64,000 nt of DNA from Bacillus sp. NP157. Lineage in GTDB: Bacteria; Pseudomonadota; Gammaproteobacteria; Xanthomonadales; Rhodanobacteraceae. Location of the stretch: contig CP076546.1 in assembly GCA_018889975.1 (NCBI GenBank), positions 1,550,001 to 1,614,000 on the forward strand, given 5' to 3'. Position 1 is the stretch's first letter. The number at the start of each line of letters is the position of its first letter. The notes beneath the pieces were generated by a model, which saw only the letters and a program-made list of their open reading frames with translations, did no database searches and was not told the origin of the DNA. Positions 54,199-63,025 of the stretch are shown here, piece after piece. A program made the position numbers and the translations under genes.

Positions 54199-54777
54199 AT
54201 GATCACGGTCGATTTCCAGGGTAGCCGCAAGCTCATCGATGCCATCGATGCCTCGGTCGCGCAGCCCACCACGCCCGCGATCACCGACACCCTGCGCAAG
54301 TCGCTCTGCCAGCTGATCCGCTCGCAGGAAGTGGTCCTGCCCGCCTGCGTGTTCGAAACGGCCGGCGACCACTACGCCCGCCGCGAGCTTTATCGCAGCG
54401 ACGACCACGGCTACAGCGTGGTCGCCATGACCTGGGGCCCCGGCCAGGGCACCCTGATCCATGACCACAGCGGCATGTGGTGCGTCGAGGGCGTCTGGAA
54501 CGGCGCGCTGGAAATCGTCCAGTACGAACTGCTCGAGCACGATGCCACCCGCTACCATTTCCGCCCGGTTGGCTCGATCGAAGCCGGTCCCGGCTCCGCC
54601 GGCAGCCTGATCCCGCCGCACGAGTACCACACCATCCGCAACCCGAGCCCCGACTCGCTTGCCGTCAGCCTGCACATCTACTCGGGCCGCATGACCCAGT
54701 GCGCCGTGTTCAACCCGGAAGGCGATGACTGGTACATGCGCACCGAACGCCAGTTAGGCCTCGACCACGTCCACTGA
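54199..54777 (+). CDS. Cysteine dioxygenase-family cupin
   Basis: A 192-residue non-haem iron dioxygenase. The iron ligands are in LIHDHSGMWCVEGVWNGALE (H-x-H plus the Cys of the crosslink region, G-M-W-C-V-E) and PPHEYHTIRNPSPDS (third His). It oxidises cysteine or a similar thiol such as 3-mercaptopropionate to a sulfinic acid. The metal site is complete. It follows metX after 85 bp on the same strand, suggesting a sulfur-metabolism theme, then tRNA-Leu. Confidence 0.85.
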   Translation: MITVDFQGSRKLIDAIDASVAQPTTPAITDTLRKSLCQLIRSQEVVLPACVFETAGDHYARRELYRSDDHGYSVVAMTWGPGQGTLIHDHSGMWCVEGVWNGALEIVQYELLEHDATRYHFRPVGSIEAGPGSAGSLIPPHEYHTIRNPSPDSLAVSLHIYSGRMTQCAVFNPEGDDWYMRTERQLGLDHVH

Positions 54778-54801
54778 TTCACGCATAATCGCCAGCCCCA
54801 T

Positions 54802-54888
54802 GCCGAAATGGCGGAACCGGTAGACGCGGCGGACTCAAAATCCGTTTGTAGAGATACAGTGTGGGTTCGAGTCCCACTTTCGGCACCA
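54802..54888 (+). tRNA. tRNA-Leu (anticodon CAA)
   Basis: An 87-nt cloverleaf with CCA encoded. Acceptor GCCGAAA pairs with TTTCGGC; the anticodon loop CTCAAAA holds CAA (UUG codons); a long variable arm and the T-loop GGGTTCGAGTCCC mark class II tRNA-Leu. Confidence 0.97.
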
Positions 54889-54899
54889 GCTGCGCAAGA

Positions 54900-54924
54900 A
54901 GCCTCCCATCGTGGAGGCTTTTTT
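54900..54924 (+). terminator. Intrinsic terminator after tRNA-Leu
   Basis: AGCCTCC-CATCGT-GGAGGCT followed by six T residues, 12 bp after the tRNA. Confidence 0.9.
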
Positions 54925-55056
54925 GTTGCCCAGCGTCACGGCGAAACCCGTTCCGGCTTCCTGACCCGGGCGGCAATGGAAGCCATGGAAGCGGCCTGAC
55001 CATCATTTTTACCGTTTCGACCGTTTTTGCCTAAAGCCACCTTGGGGGCGGCCGAT

Positions 55057-55074
55057 ATGTGATCTAGATCACAT
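55057..55074. promoter_or_regulatory. Perfect CRP/Clp-type palindrome
   Basis: ATGTGATCTAGATCACAT is an 18-bp perfect palindrome that equals the core of the idealised CRP site (TGTGA-N6-TCACA). It is centred 30 bp before ATG 55095 of the PAS-PAS-MCP gene. In xanthomonads the cognate protein is usually Clp, whose DNA binding is switched off by c-di-GMP. The protein is an inference. Confidence 0.85.
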
Positions 55075-55094
55075 TCTTGAGGCGGGGTGAGACG

Positions 55095-56411
55095 ATGCTT
55101 GGTCGGTGGATGCGCCAACAGCGGGCCATGCGCGGGAAGCTGGCTGCCCTGGACAAGGTCCAGGCCGTGATCGAATTCAGCCCGGACGGACGCGTCGTCC
55201 ACGCCAACAGCCTGTTCCTGAAGACCATGGGCTACGACCTTGCCGAGGTCGTTGGACGCCACCATCGCCAATTCGTCGATCCCGCGGAAGCCGCGTCGAC
55301 GGCGTATGCCGAATTCTGGGACAACCTGCGCCAGGGCAAGGCCGACGCGGGGCTATATCGTCGCCTGCACAGGAATGGCAGCGACGTCTGGCTGCAATCC
55401 TCGTACAACCCGATCATCGACAGCCTGGGCCGGGTCTCCGGGGTGGTGAAGTACGCCACCGACGTGAGCGACCGGCGCCTCGCCGAAGCCGACATGGACG
55501 GCCGCCTGCGCGCCATCGATCGTGCCCAGGCCACCATCGAGTTTGCGCTGGACGGCACCATCCTCGACGCCAACAGCAATTTCCTTTCCGCCATGGGGTA
55601 TTCGCTGGACGAGATCGCCGGTCGCCACCACCGGATGTTCGTCGACCCGAGCGAAGCCGCCTCGGATGCATACGCCGGATTCTGGGCACGGTTGCGCGAG
55701 GGTCGCCATGCCGCGGGCCTCTATCGGCGCTTCGGCCGCGGTGGCCGGATCGTCTGGATCCAGGCGACGTATAACCCGATCCTCGATGCGCAGGGCCGCC
55801 CGGTGCGGGTCATCAAGTACGCCACCGACATCACCGCGCAGACGCTGGCGGCGCAAACCCTGCAACGCGAAGTGGTTTCGCTCTCGCACGCCGTGCTGGA
55901 TAACGCAAAGAAAGCCGATCGTGCCGAGGCCCTTGCCGGCGGTGCACGCGTCGCCGCCCAGCGTGGCGGTGGCGTGGTCGCCGACGTGGTGCGCACCATG
56001 GGCGCCATCCAGCAAAGCACGCGCTCGGTGGAAGACATCCTCGAACTGATCGACACCCTCGCCTTCCAGACCAACCTGCTCTCCCTCAATGCAGCGATCG
56101 AGGCGGCACGCGCGGGTGAGAGCGGCAAGGGCTTCGCAGTCGTCGCCGATGAAGTCCGCCAGCTGGCCCTGCGCAGCGGCACGGCCTCGAAACAGATCCA
56201 CGCACTGATCGGCGATGCCCGCGACCGCGTCGATGAAGGCGCCGAACTCGTCGGCACGGCGGGCCTGGTGATGCAGCAGATCCTCGGCGCCGTCGACGAC
56301 GTGACCGAAGTGACCGGGTCGATCGGCGAAAGTGTCCAGCTCCAGGCCTCCGGCATCGAGCGGGTGAACGCCGCGGTGACGCAGCTGGAAGAGGTCTACG
56401 GGCGGGTCTGA
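55095..56411 (+). CDS. Soluble PAS-PAS-MCP signal protein (BdlA-like)
   Basis: A 438-residue cytoplasmic protein with no membrane helix. PAS 1 spans about 15-130 ([20 protein letters not shown]), PAS 2 about 137-255 ([20 protein letters not shown]); both end with a PAC-type YKYATD/IKYATDI. An MCP signalling domain covers about 300-438 with the conserved tip [20 protein letters not shown] then [20 protein letters not shown]. The layout and length match BdlA, which controls biofilm dispersal. ATG 55095 is preferred to TTG 55077. PAS 2 may bind haem or flavin, but no ligand can be proven. The Clp-type palindrome upstream suggests c-di-GMP-linked control. Confidence 0.88.
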   Translation: MLGRWMRQQRAMRGKLAALDKVQAVIEFSPDGRVVHANSLFLKTMGYDLAEVVGRHHRQFVDPAEAASTAYAEFWDNLRQGKADAGLYRRLHRNGSDVWLQSSYNPIIDSLGRVSGVVKYATDVSDRRLAEADMDGRLRAIDRAQATIEFALDGTILDANSNFLSAMGYSLDEIAGRHHRMFVDPSEAASDAYAGFWARLREGRHAAGLYRRFGRGGRIVWIQATYNPILDAQGRPVRVIKYATDITAQTLAAQTLQREVVSLSHAVLDNAKKADRAEALAGGARVAAQRGGGVVADVVRTMGAIQQSTRSVEDILELIDTLAFQTNLLSLNAAIEAARAGESGKGFAVVADEVRQLALRSGTASKQIHALIGDARDRVDEGAELVGTAGLVMQQILGAVDDVTEVTGSIGESVQLQASGIERVNAAVTQLEEVYGRV

Positions 56412-56505
56412 GGCGCCTGGCTTAGGCGGAACCGCAGGAATCGGATTTCCCCGACGCGTGAAAGGGACTTCGGCCGGTTAGCAGCGACAACTCGCGCGAC
56501 TATGG

Positions 56506-56530
56506 TTTTCGGTACCACTTTTCGGTACCA
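56506..56530 (+). promoter_or_regulatory. Tandem TTTTCGGTACCA repeats upstream of the HicB-like gene
   Basis: TTTTCGGTACCA occurs twice (56506-56517 and 56519-56530) with 13-bp period. Each copy contains the palindrome GGTACC. They lie 30 bp before the hicB-like start codon, where HicB proteins often bind to repress themselves. Confidence 0.55.
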
Positions 56531-56560
56531 TTTGATGAAACCAAGTCACGTACGAACCAG

Positions 56561-56896
56561 ATGAATAACATCATGAACATCGACGGCCACCGCGCCGTGG
56601 TCCTGTACGACCCGGAGATCGACATGTTCCGTGGCGAGTTCGTCGGCCTTAACGGCGGCGCGGACTTCTACGCCAACGACGTCGGCGGCCTGCGCCGCGA
56701 AGGTTCCATTTCGCTGCGCGTTTTCCTCGACGCATGCGCACAGGCGGGCATCCCGTCCGTGCGCTCGTTCTCCGGAAAATTCCAGGCACGCGTCCCGGCC
56801 GAACTGCACCTGCGCTCGTCCGAGGCAGCCGCGGCACGGGGCATCAGCCTCAACCAGTTCGTGCAGCAGGCGATCGAGCGCGAGCTCCGCGCCTGA
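56561..56896 (+). CDS. Orphan HicB-like antitoxin/regulator
   Basis: A 111-residue protein with a degraded RNase H-like HicB N-terminal domain (HRAVVLYDPEIDMFRGEFVG then LNGGADFYANDVGGLRREGS) and a ribbon-helix-helix C-terminus (VPAELHLRSSEAAAARGISL then NQFVQQAIERELRA). HicB normally pairs with the small HicA toxin encoded upstream, but the 149 bp before it hold no such frame and none follows it. It is therefore a solitary HicB-type repressor. Two starts, 56561 and 56573, are possible; neither has a strong ribosome site. Confidence 0.78.
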   Translation: MNNIMNIDGHRAVVLYDPEIDMFRGEFVGLNGGADFYANDVGGLRREGSISLRVFLDACAQAGIPSVRSFSGKFQARVPAELHLRSSEAAAARGISLNQFVQQAIERELRA

Positions 56897-56902
56897 GGGC
56901 AT

Positions 56903-57247
56903 TCAGCGCGCCGCGACCACCGCCGGGTATTCGGTGGTCGTTTCGAACTCGGCGTAGGGGGCGCTGCTTTCGCGCATCTCGGCGAGCGGCATGCGCTCGG
57001 CGACGCCCATGAGGCGAATGCGCAGCGCGGCGACCTCGCGAATCTTTTCCGAGGCGGCGAAGGAATACTCGTTGGTCATTTCAAAGGCGGCGACCACGTT
57101 GCCGTCTTCGCTGCGCATGATCCAGGGGCGGCGTGCCGTGATCAGGCCGGCACGCTGCATGGCCTCGTAGATCTCCAGCAAAATCGCTACCACCAGCTCG
57201 GTGCGGCCGGGAAAGGGGCGATAACCTACGATGATCGACGTCGCCAA
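56903..57247 (-). CDS. Conserved hypothetical protein with TTG start
   Basis: A 114-residue protein most plausibly starting at TTG 57247 (LATSIIVGYRPFPGRTELVV) after a GACGAGG ribosome site; the frame is open upstream, but the extra residues look like random Ala/Arg/Ser-rich reverse-strand reading. The body is alpha/beta: VVAILLEIYEAMQRAGLITA, then PWIMRSEDGNVVAAFEMTNE and AASEKIREVAALRIRLMGVA. It may be a ferredoxin-like or NIPSNAP-like dimeric fold, but no family is recognised. It converges with the HicB-like gene. Confidence 0.6.
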   Translation of the reverse strand: MATSIIVGYRPFPGRTELVVAILLEIYEAMQRAGLITARRPWIMRSEDGNVVAAFEMTNEYSFAASEKIREVAALRIRLMGVAERMPLAEMRESSAPYAEFETTTEYPAVVAAR

Positions 57248-57359
57248 GGGCCAGCCTCGTCCGGTGAGATAGACGCGACAAGCATCCGCAGCAACACCGT
57301 GTTTAGTCAAGCGGGTTGTCGTGCGGATTCGGCAAAGCGATGCGCAGGATGGGAAAGGC

Positions 57360-59315
57360 CTACAGCTCGCGCGCGACGCGGAAGCCGACGCGGGCACTGC
57401 GCAGGTCGGCCGTGGCACCCTGGCGGTAGGCCGACCGGACCATGTCCGGTGCGCTGCCCCACGAACCGCCGCGGATGACGCGCCGGCCGCAACCGGGATT
57501 GACCCAGGCTTCGCCACTGCGCGGGGCACGGATGTAATTGTCGTGCCAGCAGTCGGCGACCCACTCCGAAACGTTGCCGCCCATGTCGTACAGGCCGAAC
57601 GGGTTGGGCGTGAAACTCATCACCGGTGCCGGCCCCCAGTAGCCGTCCTTGTAGGCGTTGAAGGCGTTGCTCCAGCGTCGCCCGGAGCCGGAGCGGTCGT
57701 TCGCACCGGTGAGGTTTTCCACATGCGACGACGGCGTGCCATCGCCCCACCAGTAGCGGGTGGTGCTGCCGGCACGCAGCGCGTATTCGAATTCCGCCTC
57801 GCTTGGCAGGCGATACGTCTTGCCGCTGCGCTGGGAGAGCCAGTCCGCGTAGGCCTTGGCATCGTTCCACGAGACGTTGACCACCGGTAGCCGGTCGGCA
57901 CCCGGCTTGCCGGCGTAGTCGTCCTGCCAGGTCGCCGACGCATCGTCGCGCAGGCCGCCGCTCTGTTCGTCATAGACGCTGCTGCCACCGAGCGTCTGCG
58001 ACTGCGGCACGTAACCGCTGGAGCGTACGAAATCGCGGAACTGGCCGATGGTCACGGCGCTGCGCGACAGCGCGACACCCTTGGCGATCTCCACCTCGTG
58101 CGACGGCGCTTCGTTCGCGTCGTGCCCCGTTTCGCCATCGGGCGAACCCATCATGAACTTGCCGGTGGGGACTACGACCATCGCCGGCGCCTGCCCGGTC
58201 GAATCGACGAAGCGATCGGCGAACACCTGGCCGGGCTTGTAGCTGGCGTAGAGCTTCGCGTTGGTCACGCGCTCGTTGAAATCGTCGATGCCGGCCAGGT
58301 CGGGGCTTACCTGCTGGGCTTTCGCCGCAAGCTGCTGGGCCAGTTCCAGGTTGCCACCATCCAGCGCGGAACGGGCCTGGGCCAGCATGGCCGCGCCACT
58401 CTGGCGGCGCATGCCTTCGATCCGGCCGCGCGTGTCCTGCAAGGCTTGCGAGCCCGGCTCGATCGCCGCGGCTTCGGCCAGGGCGTTGTCGGCCGTCGTG
58501 AAATCGCTCTGGGCGACAGCCGCAAGGGCGCGATCGAGCACGACGTGCTGCACCTGGCCGATGCCCTGGATCGCCACCGCATTCTGCGGGTCGAGCTGGA
58601 GCACCTGCCGATACGTGTCCAGCGCACTGTCGCCATGCGGCTGGCTCGCCTTGCCGGCCTGCAACTGCGTTGCTGCCGTGGTCAGCAGCGGGCGCACCTT
58701 GTCGAGCACGGCCAGTTGCTGCAGCAGCGGCTGCGCGTCCTTCGCGCCGTTCGGCAAGGCTTTGAGCGCCGTCAGCGAGTCACGCGCGGCGTCGGCATCG
58801 CCCAGCGCGATGTCCTGTTCGATCTCCGCGGCCAGGCGCGCGCGGATCTCGTCCATGCCCGCAAGCGCGCGCTGGCTATCCTGCTTCTCTTTCAATGCCG
58901 TGGCATACAACGCCGCCGCGCTGTCCTTGCCACCCACGAGGCGATCGGCGGCGAGGGCCTTGTCGGCGCGATCCAGCAAGGCGCTGAACTCCGGCGTATC
59001 CGGCGTGGCCTGGGCAGGCAGTGCGGCTTCCGGCGTCTTGTCGCGACGCCGTGCGGCGATGACCGCCGCCGGGGCGAGTACCAACGGTGGCCCCGCATCG
59101 ACCTCGGAGGCGACGGCTTGCGGCGCCGCCTGCGGACGCTGGTCGAACCCCATGGTGCCCGGCTGGCTGCGCGCGGGCGTGCGCGCGGCTTGCTGGCCCG
59201 GATCGACGTGCAGCAGTTGCGGGAAAAAGTGATAGAACAGGGCGAAAGCGAGCACGGCCACGCCAAGCGAACCGCCAATGGCGCGCTGTCGGCGGACGGT
59301 CTCGGTGTTCGGCAT
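57360..59315 (-). CDS. Membrane-anchored SUMF1/formylglycine-generating-type protein
   Basis: A 651-residue protein. One N-terminal helix (AIGGSLGVAVLAFALFYHFF) anchors it, followed by an Ala/Gln-rich helical, TPR-like region (about 100-390), then a C-terminal SUMF1/EgtB/PvdO domain (about 410-645) marked by VVVPTGKFMMGSPDGETGHD, PVVNVSWNDAKAYADWLSQR and SGKTYRLPSEAEFEYALRAG, and VIRGGSWGSAPDMVRSAYRQ. The copper-binding cysteines needed by true formylglycine enzymes are not obvious, so it may be a binding or scaffold protein instead. A serine/threonine-kinase-linked role is seen for some relatives. ATG 59315 is the only sensible start. Confidence 0.82.
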   Translation of the reverse strand: MPNTETVRRQRAIGGSLGVAVLAFALFYHFFPQLLHVDPGQQAARTPARSQPGTMGFDQRPQAAPQAVASEVDAGPPLVLAPAAVIAARRRDKTPEAALPAQATPDTPEFSALLDRADKALAADRLVGGKDSAAALYATALKEKQDSQRALAGMDEIRARLAAEIEQDIALGDADAARDSLTALKALPNGAKDAQPLLQQLAVLDKVRPLLTTAATQLQAGKASQPHGDSALDTYRQVLQLDPQNAVAIQGIGQVQHVVLDRALAAVAQSDFTTADNALAEAAAIEPGSQALQDTRGRIEGMRRQSGAAMLAQARSALDGGNLELAQQLAAKAQQVSPDLAGIDDFNERVTNAKLYASYKPGQVFADRFVDSTGQAPAMVVVPTGKFMMGSPDGETGHDANEAPSHEVEIAKGVALSRSAVTIGQFRDFVRSSGYVPQSQTLGGSSVYDEQSGGLRDDASATWQDDYAGKPGADRLPVVNVSWNDAKAYADWLSQRSGKTYRLPSEAEFEYALRAGSTTRYWWGDGTPSSHVENLTGANDRSGSGRRWSNAFNAYKDGYWGPAPVMSFTPNPFGLYDMGGNVSEWVADCWHDNYIRAPRSGEAWVNPGCGRRVIRGGSWGSAPDMVRSAYRQGATADLRSARVGFRVAREL

Positions 59316-59422
59316 GGTGGGCGGTTCCGCGTGGGCCTGCTATCGTGCGGTGCCACCTTAGGGAATCGTGCGCTGCAGGGCAACACGTGACGCACGGCTC
59401 CGTTTACTTACAAGGACGCCCC

Positions 59423-60544
59423 ATGTCATCGAGCGAACTCGCTCACGCCGCCCCCTGGATCGAACGCCGCGACGAGCTGGACGCCTGGCTCGCACCCGTT
59501 GCCGCCGGTGCCGTCGTCGGCCTCGACACGGAATTCATGCGACGGAACACCTTCTATCCGCAACTGGCGCTGTTGCAGCTGGCGCACGAAGGACGCTACG
59601 CGCTGATCGACCCGCTGGCCGTGCCGCTGGGCGAAAGCCTGCGCCCCGTATTCGCCGACGCACCGGTGGTCACCGTGATGCACAGCGCCGGTGAAGATCT
59701 CGAAGCCCTCGCACCGTTCCTGCCGGACGGCCCGCACACCCTGTTCGATACGCAGATCGCCGCGGCCTTCGTCGGCATGGGCCTGGGCATCAGCTATCGC
59801 GCCCTGGTCGCCGACCTGGTCGGTGCCGAGCTGGACAAGGGCGAGACCCGCAGCGACTGGCTGCAGCGCCCTCTCACCGATTCGCAGAAGCTCTACGCCA
59901 CCCTCGACGTCGTCCACCTGCATCCGGTCCACGCCATCCTCACCGAGCGCCTCGCCGAACGCGGGCGCGAGGCGTGGCATGCCGAGGATTGCGCGCGGAT
60001 GAAGCGTCGCGCGAGCCAGCGCGAAGGCGACCCGCAGCCGCAACGCGGGTTCAAACCGGCGGCCGACTGGCCGCGCGAACGCCAGGCCCTGCTCCGCCGC
60101 GTCCTGCGCTGGCGCGAGACCACCGCCCGCGCGCTGGACAAGCCGCGCTCGTGGCTGCTCGAAGACGCGCACGCCCTCGACCTCGCCGGCAAGCTGCCGG
60201 AGACGCTCGCGAAGCTGGAAGAACTGACCCGCGGCACGCGCTCCCTGCGCTCGGCCCAGCGCGAGGAACTGTTCGCCCTGCTGCGCCGGCCGGTGGAAGC
60301 CGACGAGATCGAGGCCACGGCGACGATCGTCGGCCACCCCATGGGCGATGCCAAGCGGGCCATCAACGAGATGCGCAGCGCGGTCGACACCCTCGCCGGC
60401 CATCTCGACCTCCCTCCCGGCCTGCTCTGCTCGCGCCGGACCATGGAGGAATACGTCATGAGCGGCGGTGAGTGGCCCGAAGCGATGGAAGGCTGGCGTC
60501 GCGAGGTGCTGTTCGACCGGCTCTCGGCGCTGCTGCCGCATTGA
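59423..60544 (+). CDS. rnd: Ribonuclease D
   Basis: A 373-residue 3'-5' exoribonuclease for tRNA maturation. DEDD motifs are VVGLDTEFMRRNTFYPQLAL (Exo I), TVMHSAGEDLEALAPF (Exo II) and YATLDVVHLHPVHAILTERL (Exo III region). An HRDC domain follows at about residues 215-290 (WRETTARALDKPRSWLLEDA). ATG 59423 has AAGGAC upstream. A tRNA gene lies just downstream, though RNase D acts on all tRNAs. Confidence 0.93.
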   Translation: MSSSELAHAAPWIERRDELDAWLAPVAAGAVVGLDTEFMRRNTFYPQLALLQLAHEGRYALIDPLAVPLGESLRPVFADAPVVTVMHSAGEDLEALAPFLPDGPHTLFDTQIAAAFVGMGLGISYRALVADLVGAELDKGETRSDWLQRPLTDSQKLYATLDVVHLHPVHAILTERLAERGREAWHAEDCARMKRRASQREGDPQPQRGFKPAADWPRERQALLRRVLRWRETTARALDKPRSWLLEDAHALDLAGKLPETLAKLEELTRGTRSLRSAQREELFALLRRPVEADEIEATATIVGHPMGDAKRAINEMRSAVDTLAGHLDLPPGLLCSRRTMEEYVMSGGEWPEAMEGWRREVLFDRLSALLPH

Positions 60545-60600
60545 GCTTTTCCGGGGGCTTGGCGCCCCCGGGACGGCCTGATAACATCCAACGCTCACGT

Positions 60601-60676
60601 GGGGCGGTAGCTCAGCTGGGAGAGCGCTGCGTTCGCAATGCAGAGGTCGGGAGTTCGATCCTCCTCCGCTCCACCA
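60601..60676 (+). tRNA. tRNA-Ala (anticodon CGC)
   Basis: A 76-nt cloverleaf with CCA encoded. Anticodon loop TTCGCAA gives CGC (GCG codons). The acceptor stem has the G3:U70 wobble pair that marks alanine tRNA. It ends CCA at 60674-60676. Confidence 0.97.
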
Positions 60677-60691
60677 ATATCTAACGACGAG

Positions 60692-60725
60692 AAGCCCCGA
60701 AGGCATCGCTTTCGGGGCTTTTTTT
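60692..60725 (+). terminator. Intrinsic terminator after tRNA-Ala
   Basis: AAGCCCCGAA / TTCGGGGCTT stem with a 9-nt loop, ending in a run of seven T residues, 15 bp after the tRNA. Confidence 0.92.
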
Positions 60726-60848
60726 CTGGCCGCGAAGCGGCGACCCGTTTCAGCAAACCACCGCGCATTGGTAAAAGATCGCGTTTCGACGCATGGGGAT
60801 CATGGGCGGCGCGGCCGGGGGCCGTTCGCAGGTCACCAGGGACCGCCG

Positions 60849-61616
60849 ATGCTACCCATTTTCGTGTCGCTGCTCGTCCTGATCCTTGCCTGTGGCAGCC
60901 TTTACCTCGGCGAGTGGATCGCACGGCACCTGCCCGAACAACACCGTGTCTACGAAGCGCAGAAGGCCGCGCAGTTCGGCATAAGCATGATGGCTACGCT
61001 CGCGGCGCTGGTCCTGGGTTTCATGGTGACCTCGGCGCGCGCCACGTTTGACCGGGCCAACGACGACATCATCGGCGTGTCGACCTCGGTCCTGCTCATG
61101 GACCGCGCGCTGTCGGGCTACGGGCAGGAAACCGCGCCGATCCGCGCCAACCTGCGCGCGTTCCTTGCCCGTGCTACCGAGCGCGTGGCGCCGGGTGGCG
61201 AGATGGAGAAGATCGCGTTCCGCCTGCCCCATACCAGCCTTAGCCTCATCACCGAACTGCAGCAGGCCATCCTCAAACTGCAACCCGATTCCGACGCGAA
61301 GTGGTGGTTCCAGCATCGTGCACTGCAGATCACCGAAGACCTCGGCAAGGAGCGGATCCTCACCTCCGAGCACGAGAAGGCTTCCGAGCCGACGCCCCTG
61401 CTGGTCGTGGTCACGGCGTGGATCGTGTTGATCTTCATCGGCATGGGGATCTTCGCCATGCATAACCCGTCGGTCCGCGTCGTGATGTTCTGCACCGCCC
61501 TTGCCTTCTCCGGCTCGATCTTCCTGGTCATGGAACTGGAAGCGCCCTATACCGGCCTGCTCCGGGTATCGGGCGAGCCGCTTACGCAGGCCGCCGCGGA
61601 ACTGGCCCTGCCCTGA
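60849..61616 (+). CDS. DUF4239 (bestrophin-like) membrane protein
   Basis: A 255-residue protein with four membrane helices in two pairs: residues about 1-20 and 40-62 ([20 protein letters not shown]), and about 180-200 ([20 protein letters not shown]) and 210-230 ([20 protein letters not shown]). A helical soluble section links the pairs, with [12 protein letters not shown] typical of the family. Function is not known; a channel role is only a guess. ATG 60849 begins the first helix. Confidence 0.78.
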   Translation: MLPIFVSLLVLILACGSLYLGEWIARHLPEQHRVYEAQKAAQFGISMMATLAALVLGFMVTSARATFDRANDDIIGVSTSVLLMDRALSGYGQETAPIRANLRAFLARATERVAPGGEMEKIAFRLPHTSLSLITELQQAILKLQPDSDAKWWFQHRALQITEDLGKERILTSEHEKASEPTPLLVVVTAWIVLIFIGMGIFAMHNPSVRVVMFCTALAFSGSIFLVMELEAPYTGLLRVSGEPLTQAAAELALP

Positions 61617-61699
61617 TGCCGTTCCTGCGCACGACGGTGCGGTCTCACGGCGCCGTGGCAATGCTACGCTCGGCTGGCCAACCCCACGGAGATCGAAGG

Positions 61700-62188
61700 A
61701 TGAAGATCGTCAAGGTTTGCGTCGCCCTGGCCCTCGTGGCTTCCGGCGCGGCGATGGCGTCCACGCAGGTATCGGGCGACGTAACGCGCACGCTACGCGA
61801 TGCGGACGCCCGCAAGGTCCGGCCCGAGGTGATCAGGCGCTTCGACGCTTACGCCGCGGAAGGTTGGGCGGGCAGCAAGGACAAGCCCATCTCCGAAGGC
61901 GTCGCACCGCTGAAGTCGGGCACGGCCCAACAGTTCATCTACCAGACCCACTCGCGCCTGGACGGCACCTCGATGACCCAGGTCGAGTCGCAGCGGATCA
62001 GCCAGTGGTGCGTGGCCAGGGACAACGGTCGCGTGGCGACCTATCGGATCGAGGAAGACCTGCAGCCGAAGGGCAGCGTGTTCGGTGACGGCTGGAAGCT
62101 GATGTCGGTGCAGATGCGCCTGCGCGACGCCTGCCCGTCCGAGGTCGTCTCGACCGATCCGCGCGACGCGGTCGCCTCGGATAGCTGA
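61700..62188 (+). CDS. Exported hypothetical protein
   Basis: A 162-residue protein with a signal peptide (MKIVKVCVALALVASGAAMA) and AAGGATG start region at 61700. The mature protein is mixed alpha/beta with VRPEVIRRFDAYAAEGWAGS and RISQWCVARDNGRVATYRIE, and ends in a Cys-containing LRDACPSEVVSTD; two cysteines could form one disulfide. No domain is recognised. It is followed by marC after 10 bp, so the two may be co-transcribed. Confidence 0.68.
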   Translation: MKIVKVCVALALVASGAAMASTQVSGDVTRTLRDADARKVRPEVIRRFDAYAAEGWAGSKDKPISEGVAPLKSGTAQQFIYQTHSRLDGTSMTQVESQRISQWCVARDNGRVATYRIEEDLQPKGSVFGDGWKLMSVQMRLRDACPSEVVSTDPRDAVASDS

Positions 62189-62198
62189 GCCTCCCGGC

Positions 62199-62837
62199 AT
62201 GTCCTTCGACATCACCTTCGCCATCAAAGTGTTCACCGCGATGTTCGCGATCATGAATCCGATCGCGAACGTGCCGCTGTTCCTGTCGCTGACCGACGGC
62301 CTGACCGAAGCCAACCGGCGCAAGGTCGCCTGGGCGGTGATCTTCGCGGTGAGCATCGGCTGCGTCGTCGCGGCCGCGCTCGGCGGGGCGATCCTCGCCG
62401 TGTTCGGCGTGACGGTGAACGACTTCCGGCTCGCCGGCGGGGTGATGGTCTTCCTCATCGCGCTGGACATGCTGCACGGCGCGCCGAGCAGCCAGCACGC
62501 GCCGACCGTCTCCGAGGCGGAAGCCATGGCCGAGGCCGAAGACGTCGCGGTGTATCCGTTGTCGATTCCCCTGCTGTTGGGCCCGGGCGCCATCGCCACG
62601 CTCATCGTGCAGGGGCAGACCGCACGTAATACCAACATGGCCCTGGCCTTCGCGGTCGGCCTTGGCGCCTTCCTCGTCGTGCTCGCCATTTCGCTGCTCG
62701 GCGCACCCTACGTGGCGCGCTACCTGTCACCCAAGGCGGTCGGCATCGCCCGGCGCCTGATGGGCATGATCCTGGCCGCGATCGCGGTGCAGATGATCGT
62801 CAGTGGCCTGCGCAACGCCTTCCCCAGCCTCGGCTAA
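62199..62837 (+). CDS. MarC-family inner-membrane protein
   Basis: A 212-residue six-helix protein of the MarC (UPF0056) family: MFAIMNPIANVPLFLSLTDG at the start, the NPIxNVP mark, and YPLSIPLLLGPGAIATLIVQ in the middle. Once linked to multiple antibiotic resistance, that role was withdrawn and the family function is unknown; amino acid transport has been proposed for archaeal members. Start 62199 is an ATG in CGGCATG. Confidence 0.87.
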   Translation: MSFDITFAIKVFTAMFAIMNPIANVPLFLSLTDGLTEANRRKVAWAVIFAVSIGCVVAAALGGAILAVFGVTVNDFRLAGGVMVFLIALDMLHGAPSSQHAPTVSEAEAMAEAEDVAVYPLSIPLLLGPGAIATLIVQGQTARNTNMALAFAVGLGAFLVVLAISLLGAPYVARYLSPKAVGIARRLMGMILAAIAVQMIVSGLRNAFPSLG

Positions 62838-62986
62838 CCGTCCCGAAATCGGCAGGAAACCTGAACGGATTCGGCATTCCGTCGACAAAACGTGCACACT
62901 CAGCCCCCGAAAGTGCCGGAATTGCGTAGACCGATGGTGGCCCTAAGCCATTGGTTTCAATCGATCTAGCACAAGGAGGCTCGACC

Positions 62987-63025
62987 ATGGCGAACGGCAG
63001 GCTCGACATGGAGACCAGCGGATGA
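62987..63025 (+). CDS. 12-codon leader frame coupled to pgaC
   Basis: A frame of 12 codons (MANGRLDMETSG) starting at ATG 62987 after the best ribosome site in the area (AAGGAGG, 62973-62979). Its TGA overlaps the pgaC ATG by 4 bp (ATGA). It may be a leader peptide that sets pgaC translation, or the remnant of a gene eroded to its first codons. No attenuator motif such as a run of one amino acid is present. Confidence 0.5.
   Translation: MANGRLDMETSG

Noticed and set aside
56412-56560. A hicA toxin gene before the HicB-like gene
   Set aside because: No frame of 55-80 codons with the HicA motif is present on either strand in these 149 bp.
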